Shown one piece after another: positions 34,346-45,012 of a DNA stretch of 64,000 nucleotides. The position numbers and the translations under genes are program-made. The notes under the pieces were generated by a model, which was given only the letters and a program-made list of their open reading frames with translations, had not been told where the DNA came from and searched no databases. Each line of letters starts with the position of its first letter. Position 1 is the stretch's first letter. The stretch is from assembly GCA_018613055.1 (NCBI GenBank), contig JAGGQZ010000020.1, positions 295,140 to 359,139 of the forward strand, in the 5' to 3' direction. Source of the stretch: Chryseobacterium sp. ISL-80. Lineage in GTDB: Bacteria > Bacillota > Bacilli > Bacillales > Cytobacillaceae.

Positions 34346-34945
34346 ATGAAAAAAATCTATATTATTAGCTCACTTATTATATTAATTGGTATTGCATCCG
34401 GAATCTCATACTTTTTAGTCAGGGATGCAAATGCACAGATACCAGAAGGCATTACCCTGTTGACTATGGATGAAGAGAAATATACATTCGGAGAAGATTC
34501 GGACACAATCAAATTGGTGGAGTTTATTTATACACATTGCCCCGATATTTGCCCGACGACAACTCAGGAGATGAACCTTCTGCGCAACGATTTAATTAAA
34601 GAGGACGTTTATGGAAAGAAAGTTCAATTTTTAACGATTACAATTGATCCGTACCGGGACAGCCCTGAGGTTTTAAGGAAGTACATGAAAAATTACGGAC
34701 TTGAAAATGACGGTAATTGGATATTCCTCACCGGGGACCCAGCCAATACCCTCGAAGAACAACAAAAAATCAAGAATGTTGCCGATACGTTTAAATTTCA
34801 GTACCGAGACCCCGGAAATGGTTTTTATGTTCACAGTACTTTTACTTACCTGGTCGATGAAAACAATAAATTCATCAAGAAATTCCCTATGGGCGAGGAT
34901 TTTAAAAAGGATGAAGTTTTTGAAGCCATCATGGATGAGCTATAA
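34346..34945 (+). CDS. SCO1/SenC family copper chaperone
   Basis: 199 residues with an N-terminal membrane anchor (4-24) and an external thioredoxin-like domain. Copper site: C65-PDI-C69 (THCPDICPT) with a distal His in FYVHSTFTYLVD. SCO proteins deliver copper to the CuA site of cytochrome c oxidase (YpmQ in B. subtilis) or act in thiol redox. ATG with GGGGGAGG upstream. Monocistronic with its own terminator. Confidence 0.9.
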   Translation: MKKIYIISSLIILIGIASGISYFLVRDANAQIPEGITLLTMDEEKYTFGEDSDTIKLVEFIYTHCPDICPTTTQEMNLLRNDLIKEDVYGKKVQFLTITIDPYRDSPEVLRKYMKNYGLENDGNWIFLTGDPANTLEEQQKIKNVADTFKFQYRDPGNGFYVHSTFTYLVDENNKFIKKFPMGEDFKKDEVFEAIMDEL

Positions 34946-34948
34946 AAA

Positions 34949-34984
34949 TAAAAGAAAGCGGTGGCTGCACCGCTTTCTTTTATT
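34949..34984 (+). terminator. Terminator of the SCO1 gene
   Basis: Perfect 13-bp stem AAAGAAAGCGGTG / CACCGCTTTCTTT with a 4-nt loop. Confidence 0.92.
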
Positions 34985-35075
34985 TTTATCAACCGTAATA
35001 GATGGGCTTTTTCTTCATGACTGTGTGAATTAGCTGGATGCAGTTTACCGCGAAGGGGAAAAGCCTGTCTATCTC

Positions 35076-35213
35076 TTAATGTGAATTAACTGTGGTGGGA
35101 TGTTTCTCTGTTTTTTGCAGGGAGAAAAATTCTGATTTTGGCTTAGTAAAGCTGACTTTTATCCCTGATTCCTTTAGGCGGTTCACAAAATCAACCAGCT
35201 GCTTTTTAGCCAT
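35076..35213 (-). CDS. Small hypothetical protein, 45 aa
   Basis: Short minus-strand gene with a good AAAAGGAG site 9 nt before its ATG. Product MAKKQLVDFVNRLKESGIKV... is basic, with an amphipathic N-terminal helix. It lies in an otherwise empty 590-bp gap between the SCO1 terminator and ykpA. The rest of that gap (35214-35536) holds only AT-rich sequence and the ykpA promoter region. Not recognised. Confidence 0.5.
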   Translation of the reverse strand: MAKKQLVDFVNRLKESGIKVSFTKPKSEFFSLQKTEKHPTTVNSH

Positions 35214-35500
35214 TTCAAAAACTCCTTTTTTCCATCTTTGTCTATTATTATTCTACATGAAAAATATGAAAAATGTGTGAAAATGAGCAAAAAAATTGAC
35301 ACCAAGAGAAAAAATTTTTCATTATTTTCCCAATATACTTCTGCCCCATATTATGTTACCCAGATGGACCAGATTCCTTCGAAACTACTCCTGCTTTTTC
35401 CCATTTTCCCTCCAATGGAAACACATTTATGAAAAAATGTTTCCTTCCTGAGTAAAATGACTGTAAAAGAATTCGCCCATAAGGTTCAAACATGTTATAA

Positions 35501-37156
<1,656 letters not shown>

Positions 37157-37159
37157 GCT

Positions 37160-37191
37160 AAAAACCCTCGGATTGCCTCCGGGGGTTTTTG
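37160..37191 (+). terminator. Terminator of ykpA
   Basis: AAAAACCC / GGGGTTTTT with CG-rich loop, immediately after the stop codon. Confidence 0.75.
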
Positions 37192-37203
37192 CTTTCAAAA
37201 AAA

Positions 37204-37338
37204 TCAGCCTCTTTTCTGCTTCCTTCTTGACGAATCAGCAGCCTTGCTTCCTGTTTCACTTGCCGTAGTGCCCTGCCCCTCCACCTGGCTTGAATTTAGT
37301 CCGATGGTTGATGGATCTTTTTTTCGCTTATTAGACAT
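37204..37338 (-). CDS. yuzL: YuzL family small protein, 44 aa
   Basis: Start ATG 37338 with AAGGAGG upstream; longer reading is not supported. Product MSNKRKKDPSTIGLNSSQVE... is very basic and hydrophilic, ending RRKQKRG, as in YuzL-type Bacillus microproteins. Function unknown. Confidence 0.7.
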   Translation of the reverse strand: MSNKRKKDPSTIGLNSSQVEGQGTTASETGSKAADSSRRKQKRG

Positions 37339-37433
37339 GATTGCACCTCCTTTACCTGCATTTAATATTGTGAAGCTCATGGAATAAATTATTCTTGCCG
37401 CGGACAAGTTAAATGAGTGAGGAGGTGTTGAGA

Positions 37434-37685
37434 ATGGCAAGAGTAGGTGTAGAACAATCTTTATCTAATATCTCTGAGGCATTGCGCCAAAAAGGCTATG
37501 ACGTTGTTGAACTTCGCCAGGAAGCTGATGCGCAGGGCTGCGATTTCTGTGTCATCAGCGGGATTGATTCAAATGTCATGGGTATGCAGGATGTTGTGAC
37601 ACAGGGTTCGGTCATTGAAGCCAACGGTCTTTCTGCTGAAGACATTCTAAGACAGATTGATCAAAAATCAGGACAAATCCAATAA
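37434..37685 (+). CDS. ykuS: YkuS family (UPF0180) protein
   Basis: 83 residues starting at ATG 37434 (MARVGVEQSLSNISEALRQ) with GGAGG upstream. Typical of UPF0180: helix, then GYDVVELR, a central GCDFCVISGIDSNVMGMQD and a C-terminal helix. Structure suggests a small alpha/beta protein; function unknown. A terminator follows directly. Confidence 0.85.
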   Translation: MARVGVEQSLSNISEALRQKGYDVVELRQEADAQGCDFCVISGIDSNVMGMQDVVTQGSVIEANGLSAEDILRQIDQKSGQIQ

Positions 37686-37694
37686 GTATTACCG

Positions 37695-37719
37695 AAACTG
37701 CCGATAGGCAGTTTTTCTT
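37695..37719 (+). terminator. Terminator of ykuS
   Basis: AAACTGCC / GGCAGTTT, GATA loop, then TTCTTTT. Confidence 0.85.
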
Positions 37720-37862
37720 TTCCCCAGCAGACCCTCTGTTTCACGATCCATGATATTTTCACCAACTTGTGATATTTTCATTATGTAGCTTCCTTCTGAA
37801 TCCGATATAATCAGTTATAACCATTGCATATGATTAAAAGTTTTGTAAGGGGCTGTCTTTGT

Positions 37863-38636
37863 TTGAGAAAATTACATATATTCCTTTTAGCTGCTTTGTT
37901 TACCGTTATGTCGGGTTGCGGAGCCAACAGCGATACGGAAGGAACAGAACTTACTGTCTCTGCTGCCGCAAGCCTTAGGGAGGCGTTGGAGGAAGCAGCA
38001 AAAACATACTCGAAACAGAATCCTGACATTAAAATTGTATATAACTTTGGCGGTTCCGGTTCACTGCAGCAGCAGATCTCCCAGGGGGCACCCGTAGACT
38101 TGTTTATTTCCGCAGCACAGGACCAATTCAATGTATTAATGTCAAAACAACTGATAGATCAAAACCATAATGCCAAACTATTAAAAAACGAGCTTGTTTT
38201 GATTACCCAGAAAGATAACGAAAACCTTCATTCTGTAAAATCACTAACAAAAGATGAGATTTCAAGGATAGCGATTGGAACACCGGAAACTGTCCCTGCA
38301 GGGATGTATGCAAAGCAAGCTTTAGTCTCTTTAGGTTTGTGGGAAGAGCTCGAACTGAAACTCATTCCGACAAAGGACGTCCGCCAGGTTCTATCCTATG
38401 TTGAAACTGGAAATGTAGAAGCTGGCATAGTTTATAAAACCGACGCCCAGGTTTCTGAAAAAGTAAGAATTATCCCCTTTCAGAAAGAAGCCTTGCATGA
38501 TCCAATCATTTACCCTGCCGGGGTCATCACAGGATCCAAACACAAGGAAGAAGCTCGCAGGTTCCTCGACTTCCTGAAAGGAAGAGAAGCGATGAAAATT
38601 TTCGAAAAATATGGCTTTAATGCAGCATTGGAATGA
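37863..38636 (+). CDS. modA: Molybdate-binding lipoprotein ModA
   Basis: 257 residues. Lipoprotein signal ending VMSGC (acylated C19), then the ModA fold: LTVSAAASLREALEEAA near the N-terminus, FGGSGSLQQQI (oxyanion-binding Ser), APVDLFISAAQDQ and GNVEAGIVYKTDA. It binds molybdate or tungstate outside the membrane and hands it to ModB. I set the start at a TTG (37863) after AAGGGG. Molybdenum is needed for both formate dehydrogenases in this window. No Mo-box or riboswitch was recognised upstream. Confidence 0.9.
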   Translation: MRKLHIFLLAALFTVMSGCGANSDTEGTELTVSAAASLREALEEAAKTYSKQNPDIKIVYNFGGSGSLQQQISQGAPVDLFISAAQDQFNVLMSKQLIDQNHNAKLLKNELVLITQKDNENLHSVKSLTKDEISRIAIGTPETVPAGMYAKQALVSLGLWEELELKLIPTKDVRQVLSYVETGNVEAGIVYKTDAQVSEKVRIIPFQKEALHDPIIYPAGVITGSKHKEEARRFLDFLKGREAMKIFEKYGFNAALE

Positions 38637-38642
38637 TTATTT

Positions 38643-39299
38643 ATGAGCAGTGATTTTTGGACCCCAATCAAACTATCGGTGGAGATCGCATCAATGTCGG
38701 TGGTGTTTGTTTTTATTTTCGGGCTATTGTCTGCCAGGTTCATGGCGAAAAAGCAATTCTTTGGCAAAACAGCAGCTGAAACACTTCTGACATTGCCTCT
38801 AGTACTCCCGCCAACGGTAGTCGGGTTTATATTGATCATCATCTTTGGCATCAACAGCCCGATAGGCAGAACAGTGGAAAATCTATTCGGCAGCACCATC
38901 ATGTTTACCTGGTGGGCGGCCGTAATCGCTGCATCAGTCGTGGCATTTCCTTTGATGTATCAGTCGGCTAAAACCGGTTTCCTGCAAGTAGATCCAGGAG
39001 CAGAAGAAGCTGCAAGAGTTGATGGAGCGAATGAATGGAAAGTATTCTGGCATGTAACGCTGCCCCTGTCATCAAGAACACTTGTTACAGGGTTGATCCT
39101 AAGCTTCGCAAGAGCTCTAGGCGAATTTGGCGCAACGCTCATGTTTGCCGGCAATCTGCCCGGAAGAACACAAACAGCTCCAACAGCTATCTATATGGCC
39201 ATTGAATCAGGGAATCTGGATGCTGCCTGGCTTTGGGTTATTGCCATGGTAGGCATTTCGTTTCTCATGTTGCTGTCAACTTCATTCTTAAAACAGTGA
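38643..39299 (+). CDS. modB: Molybdate ABC transporter permease ModB
   Basis: 218 residues, five to six membrane helices, with the EAA loop EEAARVDGANEWKVFWHVTLP and C-terminal LARALGEFGATLM-like (FARALGEFGATLMFAGN). Starts 6 bp after modA, so one operon. No modC ATPase follows; a terminator comes next. In B. subtilis the yvgLM pair is likewise without its own ATPase, so a shared ATPase is probable. Confidence 0.92.
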   Translation: MSSDFWTPIKLSVEIASMSVVFVFIFGLLSARFMAKKQFFGKTAAETLLTLPLVLPPTVVGFILIIIFGINSPIGRTVENLFGSTIMFTWWAAVIAASVVAFPLMYQSAKTGFLQVDPGAEEAARVDGANEWKVFWHVTLPLSSRTLVTGLILSFARALGEFGATLMFAGNLPGRTQTAPTAIYMAIESGNLDAAWLWVIAMVGISFLMLLSTSFLKQ

Positions 39300-39337
39300 A
39301 TTCGCAATCCTTATTTCGCCGGATTTTTTTCATAAAT

Positions 39338-39374
39338 AAAAAGGGAAGCCAATTGAACGTGGCTTCCCCTTTTG
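39338..39374. terminator. Bidirectional terminator after modB
   Basis: AAAAGGGAAGCCA / TGGCTTCCCCTTTT, 13 bp, ending modAB and, on the minus strand, downstream of the lipoprotein gene. Confidence 0.88.
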
Positions 39375-39410
39375 TTTATATACATTCCAAAAATCATTGA
39401 AGCTATATTT

Positions 39411-40064
39411 CTAGTCTACATTCACAACAAGCTTTACAGGATCTGCGACTTTCTTTTTGCTGTCATCAACCACATCTCCAGACATGATTTCTACTTTTTC
39501 TAGGCTGTCAAGGTCTTCAACGATGAAACCAAGATTTCCTAATTTTGTTTGTCCGGCTGAAATTTCGCCATTTAGACCTTCCAGATAAAAATCATCTTCC
39601 CATGTCTTGTGGATTGAATCATTGATATTCACCATCGCTACTGGGCCAAAGTGATAATTTTCATCTGAATTGTTTTTCAGCTCAACACCTATTTTAACAA
39701 AATCAAATTCTTCATCATGCGTATAAGCATGGAAAAAATCAATCAGACTGTAGTCAGGCACAAAGTGCAATAATTTAACATCTTTGACTCTGTATTCAAT
39801 TCCATTTACCTGAAAGGTCTTATTGACTTCTTTCACTGCCTTAAGGGTTAATTCACCTTTATCGTCAATTAAAGAGTCGCCAGCTTTTTTTAAATTTACA
39901 TCCTCCGAAACTTGGGGGTTCGGAACATAGACTTCTGTGTTTTTCTTTAATGGATTCTCAAAAGCTGTTTCTGAGGGTTTCGTCTCTTTATTTGACTCAG
40001 CCTCTGCAAAAGAACAGCCTGTCAGTAAAGTAGCAGCAAGTAATAATTGCAGATATTTCCTCAT
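39411..40064 (-). CDS. Lipoprotein with DUF4352-like domain, 217 aa
   Basis: N-terminal lipobox LLTGC (acylation at C17) and an extracellular acidic protein. The body resembles a DUF4352/telomeric-repeat-like immunoglobulin fold: FVKIGVELKNNSDENYHFGP and NGEISAGQTKLGNLGFIVED are typical. Function unknown; in Bacillus such lipoproteins are cell-surface and often follow stress genes. It lies downstream of the alkaline phosphatase with a terminator in between. Confidence 0.72.
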   Translation of the reverse strand: MRKYLQLLLAATLLTGCSFAEAESNKETKPSETAFENPLKKNTEVYVPNPQVSEDVNLKKAGDSLIDDKGELTLKAVKEVNKTFQVNGIEYRVKDVKLLHFVPDYSLIDFFHAYTHDEEFDFVKIGVELKNNSDENYHFGPVAMVNINDSIHKTWEDDFYLEGLNGEISAGQTKLGNLGFIVEDLDSLEKVEIMSGDVVDDSKKKVADPVKLVVNVD

Positions 40065-40084
40065 TTCAAAAACCCCTTTTCAAG

Positions 40085-40121
40085 AAATCTCCCGCTGGTC
40101 CAAGGTTCCTGCGGGAGATTT
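40085..40121 (-). terminator. Terminator of the alkaline phosphatase gene
   Basis: Perfect 11-bp stem AAATCTCCCGC / GCGGGAGATTT. Confidence 0.8.
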
Positions 40122-40130
40122 TAAATTCAA

Positions 40131-41519
40131 TTATTTTCTTTTGCCATTTGATAGGATATCAAATATATTTTTCGCATTGTCCGTATTTTCGATATGGCCG
40201 TAGAAACGCTCTTTTCCAGGACCGAATGCATAGACAGGTACATCTTCCCCAGTATGTCCGCCAGTTGTCCATCCAGTGTTTGAACGCTTGTCAAAGATCT
40301 TTTCGATGGCAGTGTCAATGTCTGCAGCTTTCTTAGTTGCTGAAACATCTTTAACAGACTGAATTTCTTCTGTTGTCAGCTCAGGCAATCCTACAGATGC
40401 AAAGTCGATATATTTCTTCAGCGTTTCTTCCGTGTCCGCGCCTTTTGCTATTTCAGCAGCCATAAAATCAGGAGTGCGTTTCGCAGCCTTGATCGGAGCC
40501 CCGAACCAGTTATAGATTCCGTTGGCACCAATTGAATATCCGCCGGTTGAATGGTCAGCCGTCGCAACGACTAAAGTGTGCTTGTCCTTTTTGGCAAATT
40601 CGATAGCTGCTTTGTATGCTTTCTCGAAATCTTCCATTTCACTCATTGCCGCGACAATATCATTATCATGTCCAGCCCAGTCGATTTGGCTGCCTTCTAC
40701 CATCAGGAAGAAGCCATCTTTATCCTTATTCAAACGCTTGATTGCCGAGTTCGTCATTTCTTCCAGAGAAGGTGTTTCTTCATTGCGGTCGATCATTTTG
40801 TCCATACCGCCTTTTGCAAAAAGGCCGAGAACCTTATTATTCTTATCATTAAGCATATCTTCTTTGTTGTTTACATAGCTATAGCCATCTTTTTGGAATT
40901 CATCGGCCAGGTTCCTGTCATTACGCACAAAGTTGCTCAATCCCCCGCCTAGCATGACATCGATTTTATGGTCGCCATTTACCAATTCATCATAATAATC
41001 ATCAGCAATAGCATTCATGTTCTTGCGGCTTTCATCATGCGCACCAAAGGATGCCGGTGTTGCGTGAGTAATCTCTGAAGTTGCTACAAGGCCAGTTGCT
41101 TTTCCGTTTTCCTTGGCAGCCTCAAGGACAGTCTTTGCTTCAGATCCATCATTATCAACAGCAATTGCATTGTTATAAGTTTTGATGCCTGCAGACATTG
41201 CCGTTGCTGCTGATGCAGAGTCAGTTACATTTTGCTCAGGATCTTCTGGATAAGTCATTTGGTTACCTACCAGGTATTTATCCAATTCTGTTCTCTCTGC
41301 TTCAGGTGTATCAGGATTATCCTTCAAGTAACGATATGCTGATGTATAAGAAACTCCCATGCCATCTCCAATCAGGAAGATGACATTCTTAATTTCTGCA
41401 CTGTTATTTTTCTCGTCATTTTTTGCCTCTGCATTGAATGTTCCTACTAAACTGCCGAACGCCACAGTTGATAGGACAGCGAGCGGAAGAATCTTCTTTT
41501 TAAAGTTAGCTTTAATCAT
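40131..41519 (-). CDS. Secreted alkaline phosphatase (PhoA/PhoB family)
   Basis: 462 residues with a Sec signal peptide (about 1-32, cleavage near NAEAKN). Metal-binding D52 (LIGDGMG), catalytic Ser101 in VTDSASAATAMSAG, metal residues in EGSQIDWAGHDND and TADHSTGG, and TGGHTGEDVPVYAFGPG. It releases phosphate from monoesters outside the cell. A run of TTTACA/TTAATA repeats at 11-bp intervals upstream looks like a PhoP box, so it is probably phosphate-starvation induced. B. subtilis has two such genes, phoA and phoB; I cannot say which is closer. Confidence 0.93.
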   Translation of the reverse strand: MIKANFKKKILPLAVLSTVAFGSLVGTFNAEAKNDEKNNSAEIKNVIFLIGDGMGVSYTSAYRYLKDNPDTPEAERTELDKYLVGNQMTYPEDPEQNVTDSASAATAMSAGIKTYNNAIAVDNDGSEAKTVLEAAKENGKATGLVATSEITHATPASFGAHDESRKNMNAIADDYYDELVNGDHKIDVMLGGGLSNFVRNDRNLADEFQKDGYSYVNNKEDMLNDKNNKVLGLFAKGGMDKMIDRNEETPSLEEMTNSAIKRLNKDKDGFFLMVEGSQIDWAGHDNDIVAAMSEMEDFEKAYKAAIEFAKKDKHTLVVATADHSTGGYSIGANGIYNWFGAPIKAAKRTPDFMAAEIAKGADTEETLKKYIDFASVGLPELTTEEIQSVKDVSATKKAADIDTAIEKIFDKRSNTGWTTGGHTGEDVPVYAFGPGKERFYGHIENTDNAKNIFDILSNGKRK

Positions 41520-41571
41520 TACAAGACCTCCAGATAAGATATTTACTACGCTTCCTACTATAATGCCTGTC

Positions 41572-41599
41572 TATTAATCTCTTATTAACACACTGTAAA
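41572..41599 (-). promoter_or_regulatory. PhoP-box-like repeats upstream of the alkaline phosphatase
   Basis: Minus strand TTTACA-N5-TTAATA-N5-TTAATA, three TT(A/T)A(C/T)A half-sites with exact 11-bp spacing, which is the PhoP arrangement. It ends about 50 bp before the ATG. Confidence 0.6.
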
Positions 41600-41653
41600 G
41601 TTGTTTTAATTCCTTGTAAAATTTATTTACAATTTGTCCTTCCCCTAAAAAGG

Positions 41654-41685
41654 TCCAAAAAAAAAGCAGGCAAGATTACCTGCTT
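41654..41685 (-). terminator. Terminator of the D,D-carboxypeptidase gene
   Basis: AAGCAGG / CCTGCTT with an 8-nt loop, overlapping the end of the gene, followed by eight T's on the minus strand. Confidence 0.7.
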
Positions 41686-42839
41686 CGATATCTTCTATTT
41701 TTCTTTTGCTTTCGATTCATGATCCATAGAATGGCGGCTGCAACCAATACGGCTCCAAAAATAGTATTGACAGATACTAGTCCGCTTTGCTTTGGCTCCT
41801 GAGTGGTTTTTTTCACTTCAGGTTTCTTTTCAATCAATGGCTTTAGTTCAATCGTTTGAAGGGTCCTTCCATTTTCACTCTCTATATTTAGAACTCCGTC
41901 ATCATCGACTACTCTCTTTCCATTTTCAATCGGTTCAGTTACGAATAGGTCCTCACCCGCTTTGAACTCCAGCTCTCCACTTGTGAAGGTTTCACCCTTC
42001 TTGATTTGTGCCGATTTATAGGAAGCAAAGCCATAATCAAATAATTTTATCGTATCCTTATAAATCTCTCTTTTGAATTCGGATTTCAGTAATATTGCCG
42101 TCAATTTCAATTGGCCATTCTCTGCCGTCGTAGCCAGGGTTTGCTTGGATTGATCGACAAAACCCGTTTTCCCCCCGGTTACTCCTTCATATGGAATTTC
42201 ACCTTTTAACATTCGATGATGGGAAAAAATTTTTGTTTTCCATGACTCACCTTCCCACTGCAGTTCCCTGGTACCGAATATTTCCCGGAATTCATCGTTT
42301 TTCATCGCGTAGTTCAGAATTAAAGCCAGATCCTTTGCAGTCGTATAATGATTCTCGTCAAATAAACCATGGGGATTGACAAAATGGGTGTCTTTTACAC
42401 CGATTTCATTTTCAAGGTATTCATTTATGCTTTTGGAGTAGTTCTCCATTGTCCCATCAAGATGAATAGCAATCGCCAATGCGGCATCGTTTCCCGAATT
42501 GATCAGCATCCCCTGGATCAGCTTCTTTAATGGCACTTGTTCACCAGGATTTAGATACACTCTCGTACCTTCAATTTCCTTGACTTTTTCACTAACGACT
42601 ACCTGATCATTCAAATCTGCAGTTTCAATCGCATAAATAGCTGTGGCAATCTTTGTAAGGCTTGCAGGATACATTCTCTTTTCTTCATTTTTCCCAAACA
42701 GAATGGCACCTGACTGCGTGTCCATTAAAACAGCCGCTTCAGAAGTTAATTCCGGATCATTTTCTTCTGCATGTACAAATTGCGCGAAAGAGTACATGCT
42801 AATCAGAAGCACCATTGACAATGCCAAAAGTTTTCTCAT
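41676..42839 (-). CDS. D-alanyl-D-alanine carboxypeptidase (PBP5/DacF type)
   Basis: 386 residues from ATG 42839. Signal peptide to about AEEND, then the S11 peptidase with S60-LT-K63 (catalytic Ser), S115-G-N117, and KTG in TGGKTGFVDQS, a PBP5 C-terminal beta domain, and a C-terminal membrane helix (FGAVLVAAAILWIMN) with basic tail. It trims the terminal D-Ala of peptidoglycan stem peptides at the outer membrane face. The start is uncertain because no clear ribosome binding site precedes any candidate. Resembles DacF/DacA. Confidence 0.88.
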   Translation of the reverse strand: MRKLLALSMVLLISMYSFAQFVHAEENDPELTSEAAVLMDTQSGAILFGKNEEKRMYPASLTKIATAIYAIETADLNDQVVVSEKVKEIEGTRVYLNPGEQVPLKKLIQGMLINSGNDAALAIAIHLDGTMENYSKSINEYLENEIGVKDTHFVNPHGLFDENHYTTAKDLALILNYAMKNDEFREIFGTRELQWEGESWKTKIFSHHRMLKGEIPYEGVTGGKTGFVDQSKQTLATTAENGQLKLTAILLKSEFKREIYKDTIKLFDYGFASYKSAQIKKGETFTSGELEFKAGEDLFVTEPIENGKRVVDDDGVLNIESENGRTLQTIELKPLIEKKPEVKKTTQEPKQSGLVSVNTIFGAVLVAAAILWIMNRKQKKNRRYRSR

Positions 42840-43012
42840 CCATAACACATCCATTTTAAAATTCTGCAATCATTTTACCAGAAACCGGCCTATAATGGTT
42901 CAGTGTTATTATTTTTTAACCCAAATGGAATAAAAGGAAACATTGACAGTACAAAAAGACAGCTCCTCTTTCTGCGCAGACAAGCGACTTGTGCACTTAG
43001 ATGTTAAACAAA

Positions 43013-43049
43013 AGGGTGTCCCAAAAGTTTATACCTTTTGGGACACCCT
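43013..43049. terminator. Perfect 15-bp inverted repeat downstream of nrnB
   Basis: AGGGTGTCCCAAAAG and its exact complement, with a 7-nt loop, followed on the minus strand by TTTTGTTT, so it can end nrnB transcripts. The sequence AGGGTGTCCCAAAAG is also similar to ends seen on some insertion sequences, so a small IS remnant is possible. Confidence 0.65.
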
Positions 43050-43126
43050 CTAGCTGTTTTACTATGGGTCAGCTTTTCCGAACCGTGAAAATCAGATTCG
43101 AGGTTTCTTTTTGCTCAATGAAACCT

Positions 43127-44326
43127 TCACGAAAGAAAACCTTTATTATAAACTATGCTTTCAAGGTATCCAATATATGCTTCATCCCTCGCAAGTGCTG
43201 CTCCATACTTCCTTTTCAAGAAACGTACTGCTTCTGCGGAATCATTAAACGGTCCCAGTCTTTTATCATGCTCTTGCTTAATAAAATGACGGGTTCCATC
43301 CTTATAGATGAAAAACAGATCCCTATCCCTATTTTCGTAGAGACAGCCTTTTTGTGAATCCTTAAGATTATACGTATTTTTGAATGCGTCTTGTTTAATC
43401 GGCTCAAGAGGAAACACTTGATCAATATAACGTTTATAAGCTTCCCCATTTATTGTACATCCAGAAGCCTTCGCATGTCCCCCGCCACCAAATTCTCCTG
43501 CGACAGCAGAAACGTCTACATCATCATGTATCGTCCTGAAACTGATTTTCCTTCCGCCTACATTTAAGATCGCGATATAATCCAGGTGTGGAAACTCCTT
43601 CCCCAGTTCATTCCCCAGTTCAGAGTGATAGGATTCGGCATGCACCACTCCTCCATACAGTCCATCATGTTCCATTTGGATGATTTCCCTTTTCTTTCTC
43701 CTTATATAACGTTCGATTTTATCCTCTTCCATTTCTAGTAACTTCTGTTCAAATTCATCGAATTCGAATTCATCACCTGTTTGCAGTCTGGATATCATCC
43801 GTTCTTCAAATTCTTCTATAGAAACCATGTAAAATAAATCATTCAGATTCTTTGCCTTGAAATTCTGGAGAATATCCCAATCCCATGTGTCATACTGTCG
43901 GACCAGCTCAACAAACTCATCAATTGCTCCGTTATCAGCCATTTTTCCCTTGTCTTTCAGGTATTCATACACTAATGAAGCTGCGCTTGTTAGTGTCCCG
44001 GATTCATCTTCTACTTTAACGTATCCCCAGCTATAGTCATTGAAATGCAAAGCCGTTTTATGGTGGTCGATCAGATTGGCCTTCCCTCCTTCTGACACAA
44101 AACGATTGATCCTTTCCGTTATTTCATGATTGACGGAAAGATCGGTTATGTATAGATGGTCTTCCTTTTTCATGCGCTCATTCATTCTCTCAAAGTATTT
44201 CTCTACCTGAAAATTCAACCCAGATACAGAATTATAGCGGATATCCGCTTTTTCACCGAATGCAAGCCGGAAAAGAATCCCGCAGGCCACTCCATCCAAA
44301 TCATTATGTGTAAATAAACGGTACAT
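43127..44326 (-). CDS. nrnB: NrnB-like DHH/DHHA1 nanoRNase
   Basis: 399 residues, the same length as B. subtilis NrnB (YngD). DHH phosphoesterase motifs: HNDLDGVACG, ITDLS, LIDHHKTAL, and the DHHA1 GGGGHAKASG. Acts on 2-5 nt RNA (nanoRNA) in the cytoplasm with Mn2+; also related to c-di-nucleotide hydrolases. Start ATG 44326 with GGTGG upstream; a longer frame to 44395 is not supported. Single gene. Confidence 0.87.
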   Translation of the reverse strand: MYRLFTHNDLDGVACGILFRLAFGEKADIRYNSVSGLNFQVEKYFERMNERMKKEDHLYITDLSVNHEITERINRFVSEGGKANLIDHHKTALHFNDYSWGYVKVEDESGTLTSAASLVYEYLKDKGKMADNGAIDEFVELVRQYDTWDWDILQNFKAKNLNDLFYMVSIEEFEERMISRLQTGDEFEFDEFEQKLLEMEEDKIERYIRRKKREIIQMEHDGLYGGVVHAESYHSELGNELGKEFPHLDYIAILNVGGRKISFRTIHDDVDVSAVAGEFGGGGHAKASGCTINGEAYKRYIDQVFPLEPIKQDAFKNTYNLKDSQKGCLYENRDRDLFFIYKDGTRHFIKQEHDKRLGPFNDSAEAVRFLKRKYGAALARDEAYIGYLESIVYNKGFLS

Positions 44327-44488
44327 CGGTTTCCACCTTCCCTTTCTCAAGCTGTTTACTCTATAAGAGCCTAATTTATAGTCTGTTGTTGGCAAGATAA
44401 TCTATACAAAAGAAAATCCAAAAAATTAGACAAGTTCAACAAGGGGACGAGCATAGATATTTATAGAGGATTATAAGGAGGTGAAAAC

Positions 44489-44938
44489 ATGCATTTCTTT
44501 GTATTTAAAAGAAGGACTTTATATTTAATCGGCCTAATTGTCTTCATTTTCATCATCGGCTCAATATGGTTGAACCTAAATCCTGATGCAACTCCAGCTA
44601 TTGGCGGACAGAATGAACAAACCAGGGAAATACACCTGGTGACAGGAGAATTCAAGTCGAAAACCGACGACGGTAAAGAAATTGAAGCATACCGCTGGGA
44701 CCCGGGCACCATCTTCATTGAAAAGGGCGAAAAGGTGAGCCTAAATATACTTGGGGTGAACGGCAAGGAACATCCTTTCATCATTGAAGGAACAGAAATC
44801 AAGGGAGTTGTTAAAAAAGGCGAGGAAACTGTTGTACCTTTGCAATTTGACAAGGAAGGAACATACAGGCTGATCTGCCTTACCCACCCTTCAGCGGAAC
44901 ATAACGGGCCGATGATTGCTTATATTGTAGTGGATTAG
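44489..44938 (+). CDS. Membrane-anchored cupredoxin-like protein
   Basis: 149 residues: N-terminal membrane anchor (about 8-28) then a cupredoxin (COX2-like) fold. Copper ligands are likely the His in KEHPFIIEG and C..H..M in RLICLTHPSAEHNGPMIAY. Family members carry electrons or copper outside the membrane. AAGGAGGTG lies before the ATG. A terminator (AACAGGAAT / ATTCCTGTT) follows at 44949-44978. Confidence 0.8.
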   Translation: MHFFVFKRRTLYLIGLIVFIFIIGSIWLNLNPDATPAIGGQNEQTREIHLVTGEFKSKTDDGKEIEAYRWDPGTIFIEKGEKVSLNILGVNGKEHPFIIEGTEIKGVVKKGEETVVPLQFDKEGTYRLICLTHPSAEHNGPMIAYIVVD

Positions 44939-44948
44939 ATCCATCCGA

Positions 44949-44978
44949 AAACAGGAATTCGATTCCTGTTCTTTCTTT
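44949..44978 (+). terminator. Terminator of the cupredoxin gene
   Basis: AACAGGAAT-TCG-ATTCCTGTT followed by CTTTCTTTT. Confidence 0.82.
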
Positions 44979-45012
44979 TAATTGGGAGCTGCTTTCTCAC
45001 TAATATTACAAA

